From positions 1-64,000 of the forward strand of contig NZ_VIRL01000011.1 in assembly GCF_006874465.1 (NCBI RefSeq): 64,000 bases of DNA, read 5' to 3'. Of the stretch, positions 26,817-37,870 are shown piece by piece. The DNA comes from Microbispora bryophytorum (GTDB taxonomy: Bacteria > Actinomycetota > Actinomycetes > Streptosporangiales > Streptosporangiaceae). The notes under the pieces are model-generated. The model worked only from the letters and a program-made list of their open reading frames with translations, did not search any database and had not been told where the DNA came from. How positions within the stretch are numbered: the stretch's first letter is position 1; the number at the start of each line of letters is the position of its first letter. Position numbers and translations under genes: made by a program.

Positions 26817-27458
26817 CTACCGGACGAGCGACCGCAGGAAGTCCACGTCCACGTCGAGCAGCGAGGGCATGACGACCCGCCCGGGCGCCTGGGCGATCGG
26901 CAGGACGCCCGGCACGGCGACGACCCGGCAGCCCGCGGCGGTCGCCGAGGCGACGCCGTTCGGCGAGTCCTCCAGCGCGACGCACCGCTCCGGGTCCACC
27001 GACAGCAGGCCGGCCGCGGTCAGGTACGGCTCCGGGTGCGGCTTGGTGCACGTGACGTCGTCGGCCGTCACGATGATCTCGAAGTGCTCCCGGCCGACGG
27101 CCTTGAGCACGGCGTCGGCGATGATCCGCAGCGACGAGGTGACCAGCGCCGTGCGCACGCCCTGGTCGCCGAGCCCGCGCAGCAGGTCGAGGGCTCCCGG
27201 CATGGGTTCGACGCCTCTCGACAGCCGGCGTTCCATGCCGTCGATCAGCCACTCCCCCACGACCGCGGGGTCGGCGTCGGCCTGCGTCAGCTCCAGCATG
27301 TACGCGACGGTGCGGTCCCAGGAGCCGCCCACGAGCTGCTCCTGGTGCTCAGGACCCCAGTCTCCGCCGAGGCGGGTGACCACCTCGGTCTCGACCTCGA
27401 ACCACACACCTTCGGTGTCGACGAGCAATCCGTCCATGTCGAACAGCACGGCGTCCAC
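26817..27458 (-). CDS. HAD-superfamily phosphatase
   Basis: 213 residues. The first HAD motif is VLFDMDGLLVDTE with the nucleophilic and acid/base aspartates. Motif II is ALVTSS. The lysine lies in TCTKPHPEPYL and motif IV in CVALEDSPNGV. The helical cap between motifs I and II is of the beta-phosphoglucomutase/phosphoglycolate type. It should hydrolyse a small phosphorylated metabolite. It lies 81 bases downstream of metH on the same strand and may be co-transcribed. Confidence 0.9.
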   Translation of the reverse strand: MDAVLFDMDGLLVDTEGVWFEVETEVVTRLGGDWGPEHQEQLVGGSWDRTVAYMLELTQADADPAVVGEWLIDGMERRLSRGVEPMPGALDLLRGLGDQGVRTALVTSSLRIIADAVLKAVGREHFEIIVTADDVTCTKPHPEPYLTAAGLLSVDPERCVALEDSPNGVASATAAGCRVVAVPGVLPIAQAPGRVVMPSLLDVDVDFLRSLVR

Positions 27459-27539
27459 GTGGCCCCTTCCCCCGGTGGAACCCCCGATCAGGGGGGGACC
27501 AACATGGTAAGGGGCGCACGTGAACGCCCATGCGGCCGG

Positions 27540-31007
<3,468 letters not shown>

Positions 31008-31224
31008 GGAGGCAAGCTTATCGGCCCCGCCGCATGGGACGCCGATCCCACGGGCGAAACGGGAATACCGGTCGGGTAAGGGGCGGCCGATTTCCCGGCG
31101 TCGTCACGCGCCGCAGGTCAGGGCAGCGCGACGGGCCGGTGCCCTGCGGAGGTGACGTACGGGGCCCCTCAGCGAATAGTCTTGGACTGAGCCATACTGC
31201 ACAAGGCCAGTGAGGAGGCGGCGC

Positions 31225-32079
31225 GTGATCGAGTTCGAAGGGCTCCCCGAGCTCGTCGACCCGGTGCTGATCGCCGCGTTCGAAGGATGGAACGACGCCG
31301 GCGAGGCGTCCAGCGGCGTGCTCGCGCACCTCGAGTCCGAGTGGAAGGCCACCCCGCTCGTCGAGCTGGACCCCGAGGACTACTACGACTTCCAGGTGAC
31401 CCGGCCGGTGGTCGAGCTCGGCGACGGCGTGACCCGCTCCATCGTCTGGCCGACGACCCGGCTGCTGCTGGCCCGCCCGCCGGGCGCCAAGCGCGACGTG
31501 GTGCTGCTGCGCGGCATCGAGCCCAACATGCGGTGGCGGTCGTTCTGCGCCGAGATCGTCGGGCTCTGCCACGATCTCGGCATCGAGCTGGCCGTCCTGC
31601 TCGGCGCGCTGCTCAACGACTCCCCGCACACCCGGCCGGTACCGATCACCGGCTCGGTCAGCGACCCCGGCATGGCCCGCGCGCTCAACCTGGAGCTGAC
31701 CAAGTACGAGGGCCCCACGGGCATCGTGGGCGTGCTGCAGCACACCCTCGGCACCGCCGGAGTGCAGGCGGTGTCCCTGTGGGCGTCGGTCCCGCACTAC
31801 GTCGCCCAGCCACCCAACCCCAAGGCCACCCTGGCGCTGCTGCGCCGCATCGAGGACATGCTCGACATCCCGATGCCGTACGGCGACCTGGCCGAGGAGG
31901 CGCGAGCCTGGGAGCACGGCGTGGACGAGCTGGCGGCCCAGGACAGCGAGGTGGCCGAGTACGTGCGAGAGCTGGAGGAGCGCAAGGACGCCGCGGAGCT
32001 GCCCGAGGCCAGCGGCGACGCCATCGCGGCGGAGTTCGAGCGCTACCTGCGCCGCCGCGACCGCGGCACCGACCGCTGA
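31225..32079 (+). CDS. PAC2-family protein
   Basis: About 284 residues from the GTG at 31225, six bases after GAGGAGG. The PAC2 fold is seen in VLIAAFEGWNDAGEASS, the VLLRGIEPNMRWRSF region and PVPITGSVSD. The C-terminal part is a charged helical tail, GVDELAAQDSEVAEYVRELEE. Eukaryotic PAC2 is a proteasome assembly chaperone; bacterial members are of unknown function but occur in most actinobacteria with proteasomes, and beside metH. This gene is divergent from metH. A link to the Pup-proteasome genes in this window is possible but unproven. Confidence 0.88.
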   Translation: MIEFEGLPELVDPVLIAAFEGWNDAGEASSGVLAHLESEWKATPLVELDPEDYYDFQVTRPVVELGDGVTRSIVWPTTRLLLARPPGAKRDVVLLRGIEPNMRWRSFCAEIVGLCHDLGIELAVLLGALLNDSPHTRPVPITGSVSDPGMARALNLELTKYEGPTGIVGVLQHTLGTAGVQAVSLWASVPHYVAQPPNPKATLALLRRIEDMLDIPMPYGDLAEEARAWEHGVDELAAQDSEVAEYVRELEERKDAAELPEASGDAIAAEFERYLRRRDRGTDR

Positions 32080-32093
32080 CCCCGCGAGACGGC

Positions 32094-32123
32094 GTCCCGG
32101 CCGGTGCCCGAGCCGGCCGGGAC
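32094..32123. terminator. Bidirectional hairpin terminator
   Basis: Eleven-base perfect arms (GTCCCGGCCGG, 32094-32104, complement 32113-32123) around an eight-base loop, between the converging stops of the PAC2 and DinB-like genes. Confidence 0.75.
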
Positions 32124-32137
32124 GGGCGGCGTCGGGC

Positions 32138-32710
32138 TCACCGCCCCGGCCAGAACGGGTCCCGGCCGATGAGACCCAGCAGCCTGGCCTGGGCGTCGGC
32201 GCCGTCCGGCACCTCGACCCTGACCCCGAACTGGCCGGAGGAGCGGAGCACCTGCTCCATCGGCTCCATCTCGGCGAGGAGCCGAGCACAGAAGCCGGGG
32301 TCCAGCCGGTCGTCCTGGGCGGTGGCCCTGGCCAGATCCCAGGTGTGCATGAACACGTCAGCGGTGTAGAAGCGGTCGATCGCGGTCTCCAGCGGCAGGA
32401 CGCCGACATGCGGGTTGCCGAGTTCCCGGTGCGCCGTCTCCGGATCGTCGAGCACCGCCTGCACACCGGCGCGGTGAACCTCCCACGCGGCGACCGGGTC
32501 CTCGTCCGCGGACGGCCCGCGAGGCAGTTCGACTCCGGCGCCGGAGGCGAGAAACCCGGGGAACCATTCGGTCAGGTGACGCACGACGTCACGGGCGGTC
32601 CAACCGGCGACCGGGGATGGCGCGTCCCAGCACCGGGTGCCGCGGACCCGCTCGGCGAACAGCCCGGCGACCTGCCGGTGCCGCTCGTCCGGGCGGTCAG
32701 ACAGCGCCAT
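32138..32710 (-). CDS. DinB/mycothiol maleylpyruvate isomerase-like protein (TIGR03086 type)
   Basis: 190 residues from the ATG at 32710. The helical-bundle metal-binding pattern is present: WTARDVVRHLTEWFPG (first histidine), then FYTADVFMHTWDLARATAQD with the H-T-W-D-L-A motif. These enzymes use mycothiol or act as metal-dependent transferases. Many have no known substrate. The gene overlaps the AHSA1 gene by 14 bases, so the three-gene operon arsR-AHSA1-DinB is translationally linked. In actinomycetes this trio recurs and may deal with a reactive or toxic compound. Confidence 0.85.
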   Translation of the reverse strand: MALSDRPDERHRQVAGLFAERVRGTRCWDAPSPVAGWTARDVVRHLTEWFPGFLASGAGVELPRGPSADEDPVAAWEVHRAGVQAVLDDPETAHRELGNPHVGVLPLETAIDRFYTADVFMHTWDLARATAQDDRLDPGFCARLLAEMEPMEQVLRSSGQFGVRVEVPDGADAQARLLGLIGRDPFWPGR

Positions 32711-33179
32711 CGGCGAGCATCCGGTCCAGCTTCGCGTAACCCTCGTCGACACCGGTCTCCATACCGCTGCGCAGCCACGCGTCACGGCTTTCGAAGCTGT
32801 CGACCAGTGACTGCGCCCGCAGCCGCGTACGGCCGTCGCCCAGGTCCTCGAACCACAGCGTCTCCAGCGCGACACCGTCGGGATCGCCCTCGAACGTGAA
32901 GGTCTGCACGATCCGGTCCGGCCGGACCTCGTGGAAGCAGCCGTGGAACCCGTATTCCACGCCGTCGTGCACGGAGACGTACCGCCAGCTGCCGCCGGTG
33001 CGCGCGTCCCAGTGCTCGATCCGGCTGCTCGTGGCGTCGGGACCCACCCACCGGACGAACAGCGCGGGGTCCGTGTGGGCGCGCAACAGCCGCTCCGGCG
33101 TCGCCGCGAAGTCACGCGTCATCCGGATGACCGGCAGACTCGGGTCGGCCTCGACGGACGTCTGCGTGTTCCTGTTCAT
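32697..33179 (-). CDS. AHSA1/SRPBCC-fold protein
   Basis: About 160 residues from the ATG at 33179 (GGAG ten bases upstream). The fold pattern is RDFAATPERLLRAHTDPALFVRWVGPD, then GGSWRYVSVHDGVEYGFHGCFHEVRPDRIV and GRTRLRAQSLVDSFESRDAWL. SRPBCC proteins enclose a hydrophobic cavity for a small ligand. Members next to ArsR regulators are common and are thought to bind or modify the compound that the regulator or its operon responds to. The 5' end overlaps arsR by 68 bases in another frame. Confidence 0.87.
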   Translation of the reverse strand: MNRNTQTSVEADPSLPVIRMTRDFAATPERLLRAHTDPALFVRWVGPDATSSRIEHWDARTGGSWRYVSVHDGVEYGFHGCFHEVRPDRIVQTFTFEGDPDGVALETLWFEDLGDGRTRLRAQSLVDSFESRDAWLRSGMETGVDEGYAKLDRMLADGAV

Positions 33180-33510
33180 GCTCGTCACTCTCCATCTCCT
33201 CCAGGACGGCGTCGAGCCGGCGATAGCGCTGCTCGACGCGGTCCCGGTGCCGCTCGATCCAGGTGTCCACGAGGTCGAGGGCCTCGACCTCCAGGCGTAC
33301 CGGCCGGGGCTGCGGCCCTCGCGGCCGGCTGACGAGCCCGGCCTCCTCGAGCACCCGCAAGTGCTTGTAGACGGCCTGCAACGTCATCCGGTACGGCTCG
33401 GCCAGCCGGCTCACGGTCGCCTCGCCCTCCGAGAGCCGCGCGACCATGTCGCGCCGGGTCGGATCGGCGAGGGCCGCGAAGACCCGGGACAGCGCGTCCG
33501 TGGCCGACAC
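33112..33510 (-). CDS. ArsR-family repressor
   Basis: 132 residues from the GTG at 33510. The winged helix reads FAALADPTRRDMVARLSEGEATVSRLAE, then MTLQAVYKHLRVLEEAGLVSRP. The cysteines of metal-sensing ArsR proteins are absent, so this belongs to the non-metal subgroup that partners AHSA1 proteins. An in-frame stop lies two codons upstream, so the start cannot be earlier; AGGGG directly abuts the GTG, which is poor spacing. Two inverted repeats and a clear promoter precede the gene, so autorepression is likely. Confidence 0.9.
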   Translation of the reverse strand: MSATDALSRVFAALADPTRRDMVARLSEGEATVSRLAEPYRMTLQAVYKHLRVLEEAGLVSRPRGPQPRPVRLEVEALDLVDTWIERHRDRVEQRYRRLDAVLEEMESDEHEQEHADVRRGRPESAGHPDDA

Positions 33511-33518
33511 CCCCTAAG

Positions 33519-33538
33519 TTTCAACCCGATGGTTGAAA
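33519..33538. promoter_or_regulatory. ArsR operator, proximal
   Basis: Perfect inverted repeat TTTCAACC-CGAT-GGTTGAAA. It covers the likely transcription start of the arsR operon, 9-28 bases upstream of the GTG. Confidence 0.7.
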
Positions 33539-33540
33539 GG

Positions 33541-33569
33541 ATCGTATGCGGCGACTCCCTCATCGTCAA
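33541..33569 (-). promoter_or_regulatory. Promoter of the arsR operon
   Basis: On the minus strand TTGACG (33564-33569), 17 bases, TACGAT (33541-33546): close to the housekeeping sigma consensus. The -35 is overlapped by the distal operator and the start point by the proximal one. Confidence 0.7.
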
Positions 33570-33581
33570 CCCTTCGGTTGA
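33566..33581. promoter_or_regulatory. ArsR operator, distal
   Basis: Inverted repeat TCAACC-CTTC-GGTTGA, the same half-site as the proximal copy. The centres are 45 bases apart. Confidence 0.65.
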
Positions 33582-33607
33582 AAGCGCTGCTCATGCCGTA
33601 CGCCTGG

Positions 33608-34543
33608 TCAGGCCGGCCACCAGCTGAGGTAGCGCTCACCGGTGTCGGGGAAGATCGTCACGACGGTCTGCCCCGACAGGTCCTCGCGGCGGGCCAGTTC
33701 GGCGCAGCCGTACGCCGCCGCGCCCGAGGAGACCCCGACCAGCAGCCCGGTCGTGGCCGCGATGAGCCGGGTCATGGCGGCCGCCTCGCCGTCCGGCACG
33801 GTGATCACATCGTCGATGAGGGTGACGTCGGTGACGGGGCTGGTGAAGCCGCCGTTGAGGCCGGGGATCCGGTGCGGCCCCGGGGCGCCCCCCGACAGCA
33901 GGGGGGAGCCCTCCGGCTCCACCGCGACGACGCGCAGCCGGGGATTGCGCTCGCGGAGGTAGCGGGCGGTGCCGGTGAGGGTTCCGCCGGTCCCGACTCC
34001 GCACACCAGCACGTCGACCTCGCCGCCGGTGCCGGCCCAGATCTCCGGCCCCGTGGTCGTGTAGTGGGCCATGACGTTGGCGGGATTCTCGTGCTGGCGG
34101 GCGTACCAGGACCCGGGGACGGCGGCGTGCAGCTCCCTCGCCCGGTCGACGCATCCCTGGAAGCCGAGGACGTGGTCGGTGAACTCGACCTGGGCGCCCA
34201 GCATGTGCAGGGTCAGCGTGCGCTCCCGCGACGCGTTGTCCGGCATCACGACGACGCACGGGTATCCCCGGCTGACGGCGAGCGCCGCCAGGGCGATTCC
34301 GGTGTTGCCCGACGTCGACTCGATCACGGTCGCGCCCGGGGTCAGGGCCCCGGACGCCTCGGCGTCCTCGATCATGCGCAGCGCCACCCGGTCCTTGATG
34401 CTCGACAGCGGGTTGGCCGCCTCCAGCTTGGCGAGCACGGTGGCGGCCGGGGGCAGGCCGTCGAGGGCGAGGCGGAGCAGGGGCGTGCCGCCGATGAGGT
34501 CGTCGATTCCGGTCGCTATCTCGCGGCCGATCAGAGGGATCAT
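33608..34543 (-). CDS. Cysteine-synthase-family PLP enzyme
   Basis: 311 residues. Fold type II beta-replacement enzyme: the PLP lysine is in SSIKDRVAL (about residue 50), the substrate loop is ESTSGNTG (about 75-82), the phosphate cradle GVGTGGTLTG, and the end PDTGERYLSWWPA. The family takes O-acetyl- or O-phosphoserine and replaces the side-chain leaving group with sulfide, ammonia or another nucleophile. The gene is the last of the ATP-grasp operon, with an ATGA overlap to the methyltransferase gene. A serine acetyltransferase is encoded in the same operon, so O-acetylserine is the likely substrate. Whether it makes cysteine or another beta-substituted alanine cannot be read from sequence. 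Confidence 0.9.
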   Translation of the reverse strand: MIPLIGREIATGIDDLIGGTPLLRLALDGLPPAATVLAKLEAANPLSSIKDRVALRMIEDAEASGALTPGATVIESTSGNTGIALAALAVSRGYPCVVVMPDNASRERTLTLHMLGAQVEFTDHVLGFQGCVDRARELHAAVPGSWYARQHENPANVMAHYTTTGPEIWAGTGGEVDVLVCGVGTGGTLTGTARYLRERNPRLRVVAVEPEGSPLLSGGAPGPHRIPGLNGGFTSPVTDVTLIDDVITVPDGEAAAMTRLIAATTGLLVGVSSGAAAYGCAELARREDLSGQTVVTIFPDTGERYLSWWPA

Positions 34544-35217
34544 GCCTGCTCCTTCGCGGCCACCAGCAGGTATTCGTGCGAGCGGTTGGTCAGCATCGGG
34601 TCGTCGTCGCTCACCGGCCGGTCGTAGCAGTGGATCCGCTCGTCGCCGAGGGTCAGGTGCCGGCCGAGCACGCGGGCGACGTCCCAGGCCAGCGGCACGA
34701 ACCTGCCCGCCAGGCGGCGGTTCTGCACGGCGAGCACCGCCCGCGCGCCGGGCCGCATGACCTTCGTCACCGCGGCGAAGGCCTCGTCGATCGCGCTCAG
34801 GTACGCGTCGTAGTCGCGCAGCGCGTAGAACTGGCCGTCCACGGAGGAGTCGGTGTCGAGGTTGGTGCCGAAATAGGGCAGGTCGGCCAGGACGAAGTCC
34901 ACCGACTCCGGCGGCAGCGGCGGCGTGCGGGCGTCGGCGCACAGCATCGTCTGGCCGGGGTACGCCTCCAGGCGCTTGCGCGCCTGCTCCGCGCGCTCCG
35001 GCGAGACCTCCAGGCCGATCCCCTTCCGGGACTCGACCGCGCACGCCACCAGCGTGGTCCCCCAGCCGGCGAACGGGTCGAGCACGACGTCGCCCGGCCG
35101 GCTCATCTCGACGATCAGGGGCCGCAACTGGCTCACCCAGCCGCACTGGCCGGCGGCCTCCGGCAGCGCGTACGCCGGGTCCTCTCCCTGCAGCACGTGC
35201 CAACTCGATCTGCCCAT
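34540..35217 (-). CDS. Class I SAM methyltransferase, TRM11/N6-N4-adenine-cytosine type
   Basis: About 225 residues from the ATG at 35217 (TGATG overlap with the MFS gene; GTG at 35220 is an alternative). Motif I is LDPFAGWGTT (about 46-55). Motif IV is DLPYF (about 112-116), where the usual (D/N)PP(Y/F) has leucine for the first proline. Such motifs belong to amino-group methylases acting on DNA, rRNA or tRNA bases. No specificity domain, THUMP domain or restriction enzyme is present. In this operon the target could be an amino group of the pathway product. A housekeeping RNA role is the alternative. Confidence 0.75.
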   Translation of the reverse strand: MGRSSWHVLQGEDPAYALPEAAGQCGWVSQLRPLIVEMSRPGDVVLDPFAGWGTTLVACAVESRKGIGLEVSPERAEQARKRLEAYPGQTMLCADARTPPLPPESVDFVLADLPYFGTNLDTDSSVDGQFYALRDYDAYLSAIDEAFAAVTKVMRPGARAVLAVQNRRLAGRFVPLAWDVARVLGRHLTLGDERIHCYDRPVSDDDPMLTNRSHEYLLVAAKEQA

Positions 35218-36521
35218 CACTCCACACCAGCCTTCTGTCTCGCCGTCGCGGCGCGACGGTCTTCCGTGTCTGTCTCTTCGTGGTCTTCCTGAGTCCGCGC
35301 GTGCACGGCCCGGGCGGGTAGCCGTGGCTCAAGGCGGAGCATGGTGAGGGCCGAGCAGGACACGCCTGCCGCCAGCAGCACCCACATGGAGACCGGCGAC
35401 AGGCTCAGCAGCGCGGTCAGCACGGCCGGAGCCAGCGTGATCGGGATCGCCCAGGAGAACTGGTAGACCGCCATGTACCTGCCGCGGGTCTCCTCCGGGG
35501 CCGCGCTCGACACCAGCGCGGACAGCGGCGCGCCGTGCAGCATCTCCCCCACCGTGAACAGCGCCGTCGCCGCGAAGACCCCGGCCAGGGCGACCGGCCG
35601 TGCGGGAACCCCGGCCAGCAGGGCGAACGCCGCGAACGACACCGCGAACGTGGCGGCGCCCGCCGCGACCGTGCGGGTGCGCCGATACCGGATCAGCCGC
35701 CGCGTCACCGGAATCTGCAGCAGCGCGATGCCGACGGTGTTGACCGCGTACAGCACGCCGACCAGCGACGCGGGCACGTCCAGTTCCTGCGTGACATAGA
35801 CGGGCAGCGCCACCGACAGCACCATGTAGCCGAAGGCGGTCGGCACGTTCTGCAGGGTCAGCGCGAGGAACGTGCGATCGCGCAGGACGAGCCGGTATCC
35901 CCCGCTCCGCCGGCCCGCCTCCCTCGGGGCCGTGCCGGTCCGCGTACCGGGAACCGGGCTGCCGGGGACGGGGATCGTATGGAGGATCAGTGCGGCGCCG
36001 GCGAACGCGGCGGCGCTGACCAGGACGATCACCCGGTAGGCGGCGTCGCTGCCCAGGCCGAGCGCGGCGCCCGCGATGAGGCCGCCCGCGCCGAGTCCGG
36101 CGTTGCGCAGGCTGCGCTGCGCGGCGAGGAGCCTGTCGCGGTCGGCGCCCCGCGCGATCGCGGCGACGAACGACTGGATCGACGGCGGGTAGGAGCCGTC
36201 GCCGAGCGCCACCAGCGCCACCGCGAGGAACATCGTCAGCGGCGAGTCCACCAGCGGGTAGGCGGCGAACCCCACGGCACGCACCAGGTAGCCGCCCACG
36301 ACGACGGCCCGCGCGCCGAAGCGGTCGACGAGCACACCCGCGATCGGGTTGCCGACCAGGCTGAACAGCGCCGCCGCGGTCATGATGACGCCGACCCGCT
36401 CGATCGGCAGCCCGGTGACGTGGTGGAAGAACAGCAGCGACAGAGGCAGGTACATGCCGCTGCCGGTGGCGTCGACCACCATTCCGGCCATGTAGCGCGC
36501 CTGCGCCGAGGGGCGGGTCAC
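35217..36521 (-). CDS. MFS transporter, probable product exporter
   Basis: About 434 residues from the GTG at 36521 (GTGA overlap with the ATP-grasp gene). Twelve hydrophobic helices in two halves; the signature GVLVDRFGARAVVVGGYLVRA lies between helices 2 and 3. The resemblance is to drug-efflux MFS proteins. A charged cytoplasmic tail, RTQEDHEETDTEDRR, ends the protein. As the only transporter within a biosynthetic operon it is most simply the exporter of the product, and possibly self-resistance. Confidence 0.88.
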   Translation of the reverse strand: MTRPSAQARYMAGMVVDATGSGMYLPLSLLFFHHVTGLPIERVGVIMTAAALFSLVGNPIAGVLVDRFGARAVVVGGYLVRAVGFAAYPLVDSPLTMFLAVALVALGDGSYPPSIQSFVAAIARGADRDRLLAAQRSLRNAGLGAGGLIAGAALGLGSDAAYRVIVLVSAAAFAGAALILHTIPVPGSPVPGTRTGTAPREAGRRSGGYRLVLRDRTFLALTLQNVPTAFGYMVLSVALPVYVTQELDVPASLVGVLYAVNTVGIALLQIPVTRRLIRYRRTRTVAAGAATFAVSFAAFALLAGVPARPVALAGVFAATALFTVGEMLHGAPLSALVSSAAPEETRGRYMAVYQFSWAIPITLAPAVLTALLSLSPVSMWVLLAAGVSCSALTMLRLEPRLPARAVHARTQEDHEETDTEDRRAATARQKAGVE

Positions 36522-37870
36522 GACGGCACCGCCCCGATCCGCACCTGCTCCTCCAGTCGCGCGCCGAGCGAGCGCAGCCTGCGCTCGCACTCCGCGCGGG
36601 AGGGCGCCGAGGCGATGGCCACGGTGAGAAAGTCGGCCGAGCCCGCGGCGGGCGGGACCACCTGGCCCGGCCTCGCGTAGAGCCAGAAGTGCTCCACCCA
36701 GGGCTCCGGCGGGACGTCGGGCAGCGCGTGGATGAATCCCGGCCGCTTCATCATCAGCACCTGGCCGGCCATCCGCGCCGGCTCCGGCCGCCGCCCCGGA
36801 CGCACGGCCCGCTCCACGTCGGGCAGCGGGAGGCCGAGCTGGGCCCGGATGGAGCACTCGGCGAGATTGACCCCGAAGAGGGTGTGGAAGACCTCCCGGA
36901 TCTTCCCGCCGCCGGACCGGCAGGCGATCTCGCACAGCACCAGCCGGTCGTCCGGCGTGTGGAAGATCTCCGCGTGGAAGGCGTGGTCGCGCAGCCGGCC
37001 GCCGGGCCGCCGCAGCGCCGCCAGCGTCCGCCCGGTCAGCTCCAGCAGGCGGCCGGTGAGCGGATCGCCGGGGTCGAGCGCCAGGTCGACCCGGGAGCCG
37101 GAGTCGGTGCCGAACGACGCCAGCTCGTACTGGTACTGCGAGGGCCAGGCCAGCACGACCTCGCCGTTCACCACCAGCCCGTCGACGTGGCACATGCGGC
37201 CGGGCACGTACGCCTCCAGCAGGAGGTCGTCTCGCCGCCCGTCCCGGCGCGAGCCGTACGCCTCGGTGAGGAAGGCCGTCAGCGCGTCCCGGTCGCGCAG
37301 GATGCGCAGGCCGATCGAGTTGAAACCGGCCCTGTTCTTGACCACGAGAGGGAACCCGTGAACGTCGGCGAAGGCCTGCACGTCCGCCGCGGTCCGCGGC
37401 ACGGCGTGCGGGGCGACCTCCACGCCGGCCCGCGCCGCGTGCTCCTTCATCAGGGCCTTGTCCCGGAAAGGCAGCACGTCGGCGGCCCGCGCGCCGGGCA
37501 GCCCGAGCTCCTCGCGCAGGGCGGCCACGCGCAGGACGTCGGCCTCGTGCTCCCCGATCAGGTGCGTGGCGCCGTACTCGGCGGCGAGGCGCGCGACCCG
37601 CCCGGCCACCTCGTCGTCGTGGTCGAAGAGCTCCAGGTGCGTGTAGCCGAGGTTCCCCTCGGGGATCCGCTCGCCGAACGGCTCGAACCTGTCGCGGGCG
37701 GCGAGGATCACCACCGGGCCCTTGTGGTCGCGCAGCCAGCGGTCGTACGGGAACGGCTCCATCGGGTTGCGGTGCACGATGACGACGCTCGTGTCACCCC
37801 CTCGCCCGGCGGTTCCGGGTCGCGTGCGCGGCTCGCCGTGCTCATCGATGCGCTCGGTTCGCTCACTCAT
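36518..37870 (-). CDS. ATP-grasp ligase (second of two)
   Basis: 450 residues from the ATG at 37870 (ATGA overlap). After a Rossmann-like N-domain (VVIVHRNPMEPFPYDRW and HLIGEHEADVLR) comes the ATP-grasp core: FPLVVKNRAGFNSIGLRIL with the ATP lysine, LLLEAYVPGRMCHVDGLVV, and HAEIFHTPDDRLVLCEIACRSGGG with the metal-binding acids. These enzymes activate a carboxylate as acyl-phosphate and join it to an amine. It is of the carbamoyl-phosphate-synthase-like type used for small peptides. It shares only the general fold with the fused ligase upstream, so the two probably join different partners. Confidence 0.85.
   Translation of the reverse strand: MSERTERIDEHGEPRTRPGTAGRGGDTSVVIVHRNPMEPFPYDRWLRDHKGPVVILAARDRFEPFGERIPEGNLGYTHLELFDHDDEVAGRVARLAAEYGATHLIGEHEADVLRVAALREELGLPGARAADVLPFRDKALMKEHAARAGVEVAPHAVPRTAADVQAFADVHGFPLVVKNRAGFNSIGLRILRDRDALTAFLTEAYGSRRDGRRDDLLLEAYVPGRMCHVDGLVVNGEVVLAWPSQYQYELASFGTDSGSRVDLALDPGDPLTGRLLELTGRTLAALRRPGGRLRDHAFHAEIFHTPDDRLVLCEIACRSGGGKIREVFHTLFGVNLAECSIRAQLGLPLPDVERAVRPGRRPEPARMAGQVLMMKRPGFIHALPDVPPEPWVEHFWLYARPGQVVPPAAGSADFLTVAIASAPSRAECERRLRSLGARLEEQVRIGAVPS

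Noticed and set aside
31008..31224. B12 or SAH riboswitch upstream of metH
   Set aside because: The gap is short, shared with a divergent gene, and shows no conserved B12-box or pseudoknot elements; a near-leaderless start fits better.
34540..35217. Restriction-modification system
   Set aside because: Methyltransferase motifs are present, but there is no specificity domain and no nuclease gene nearby; the gene is embedded in a metabolic operon.
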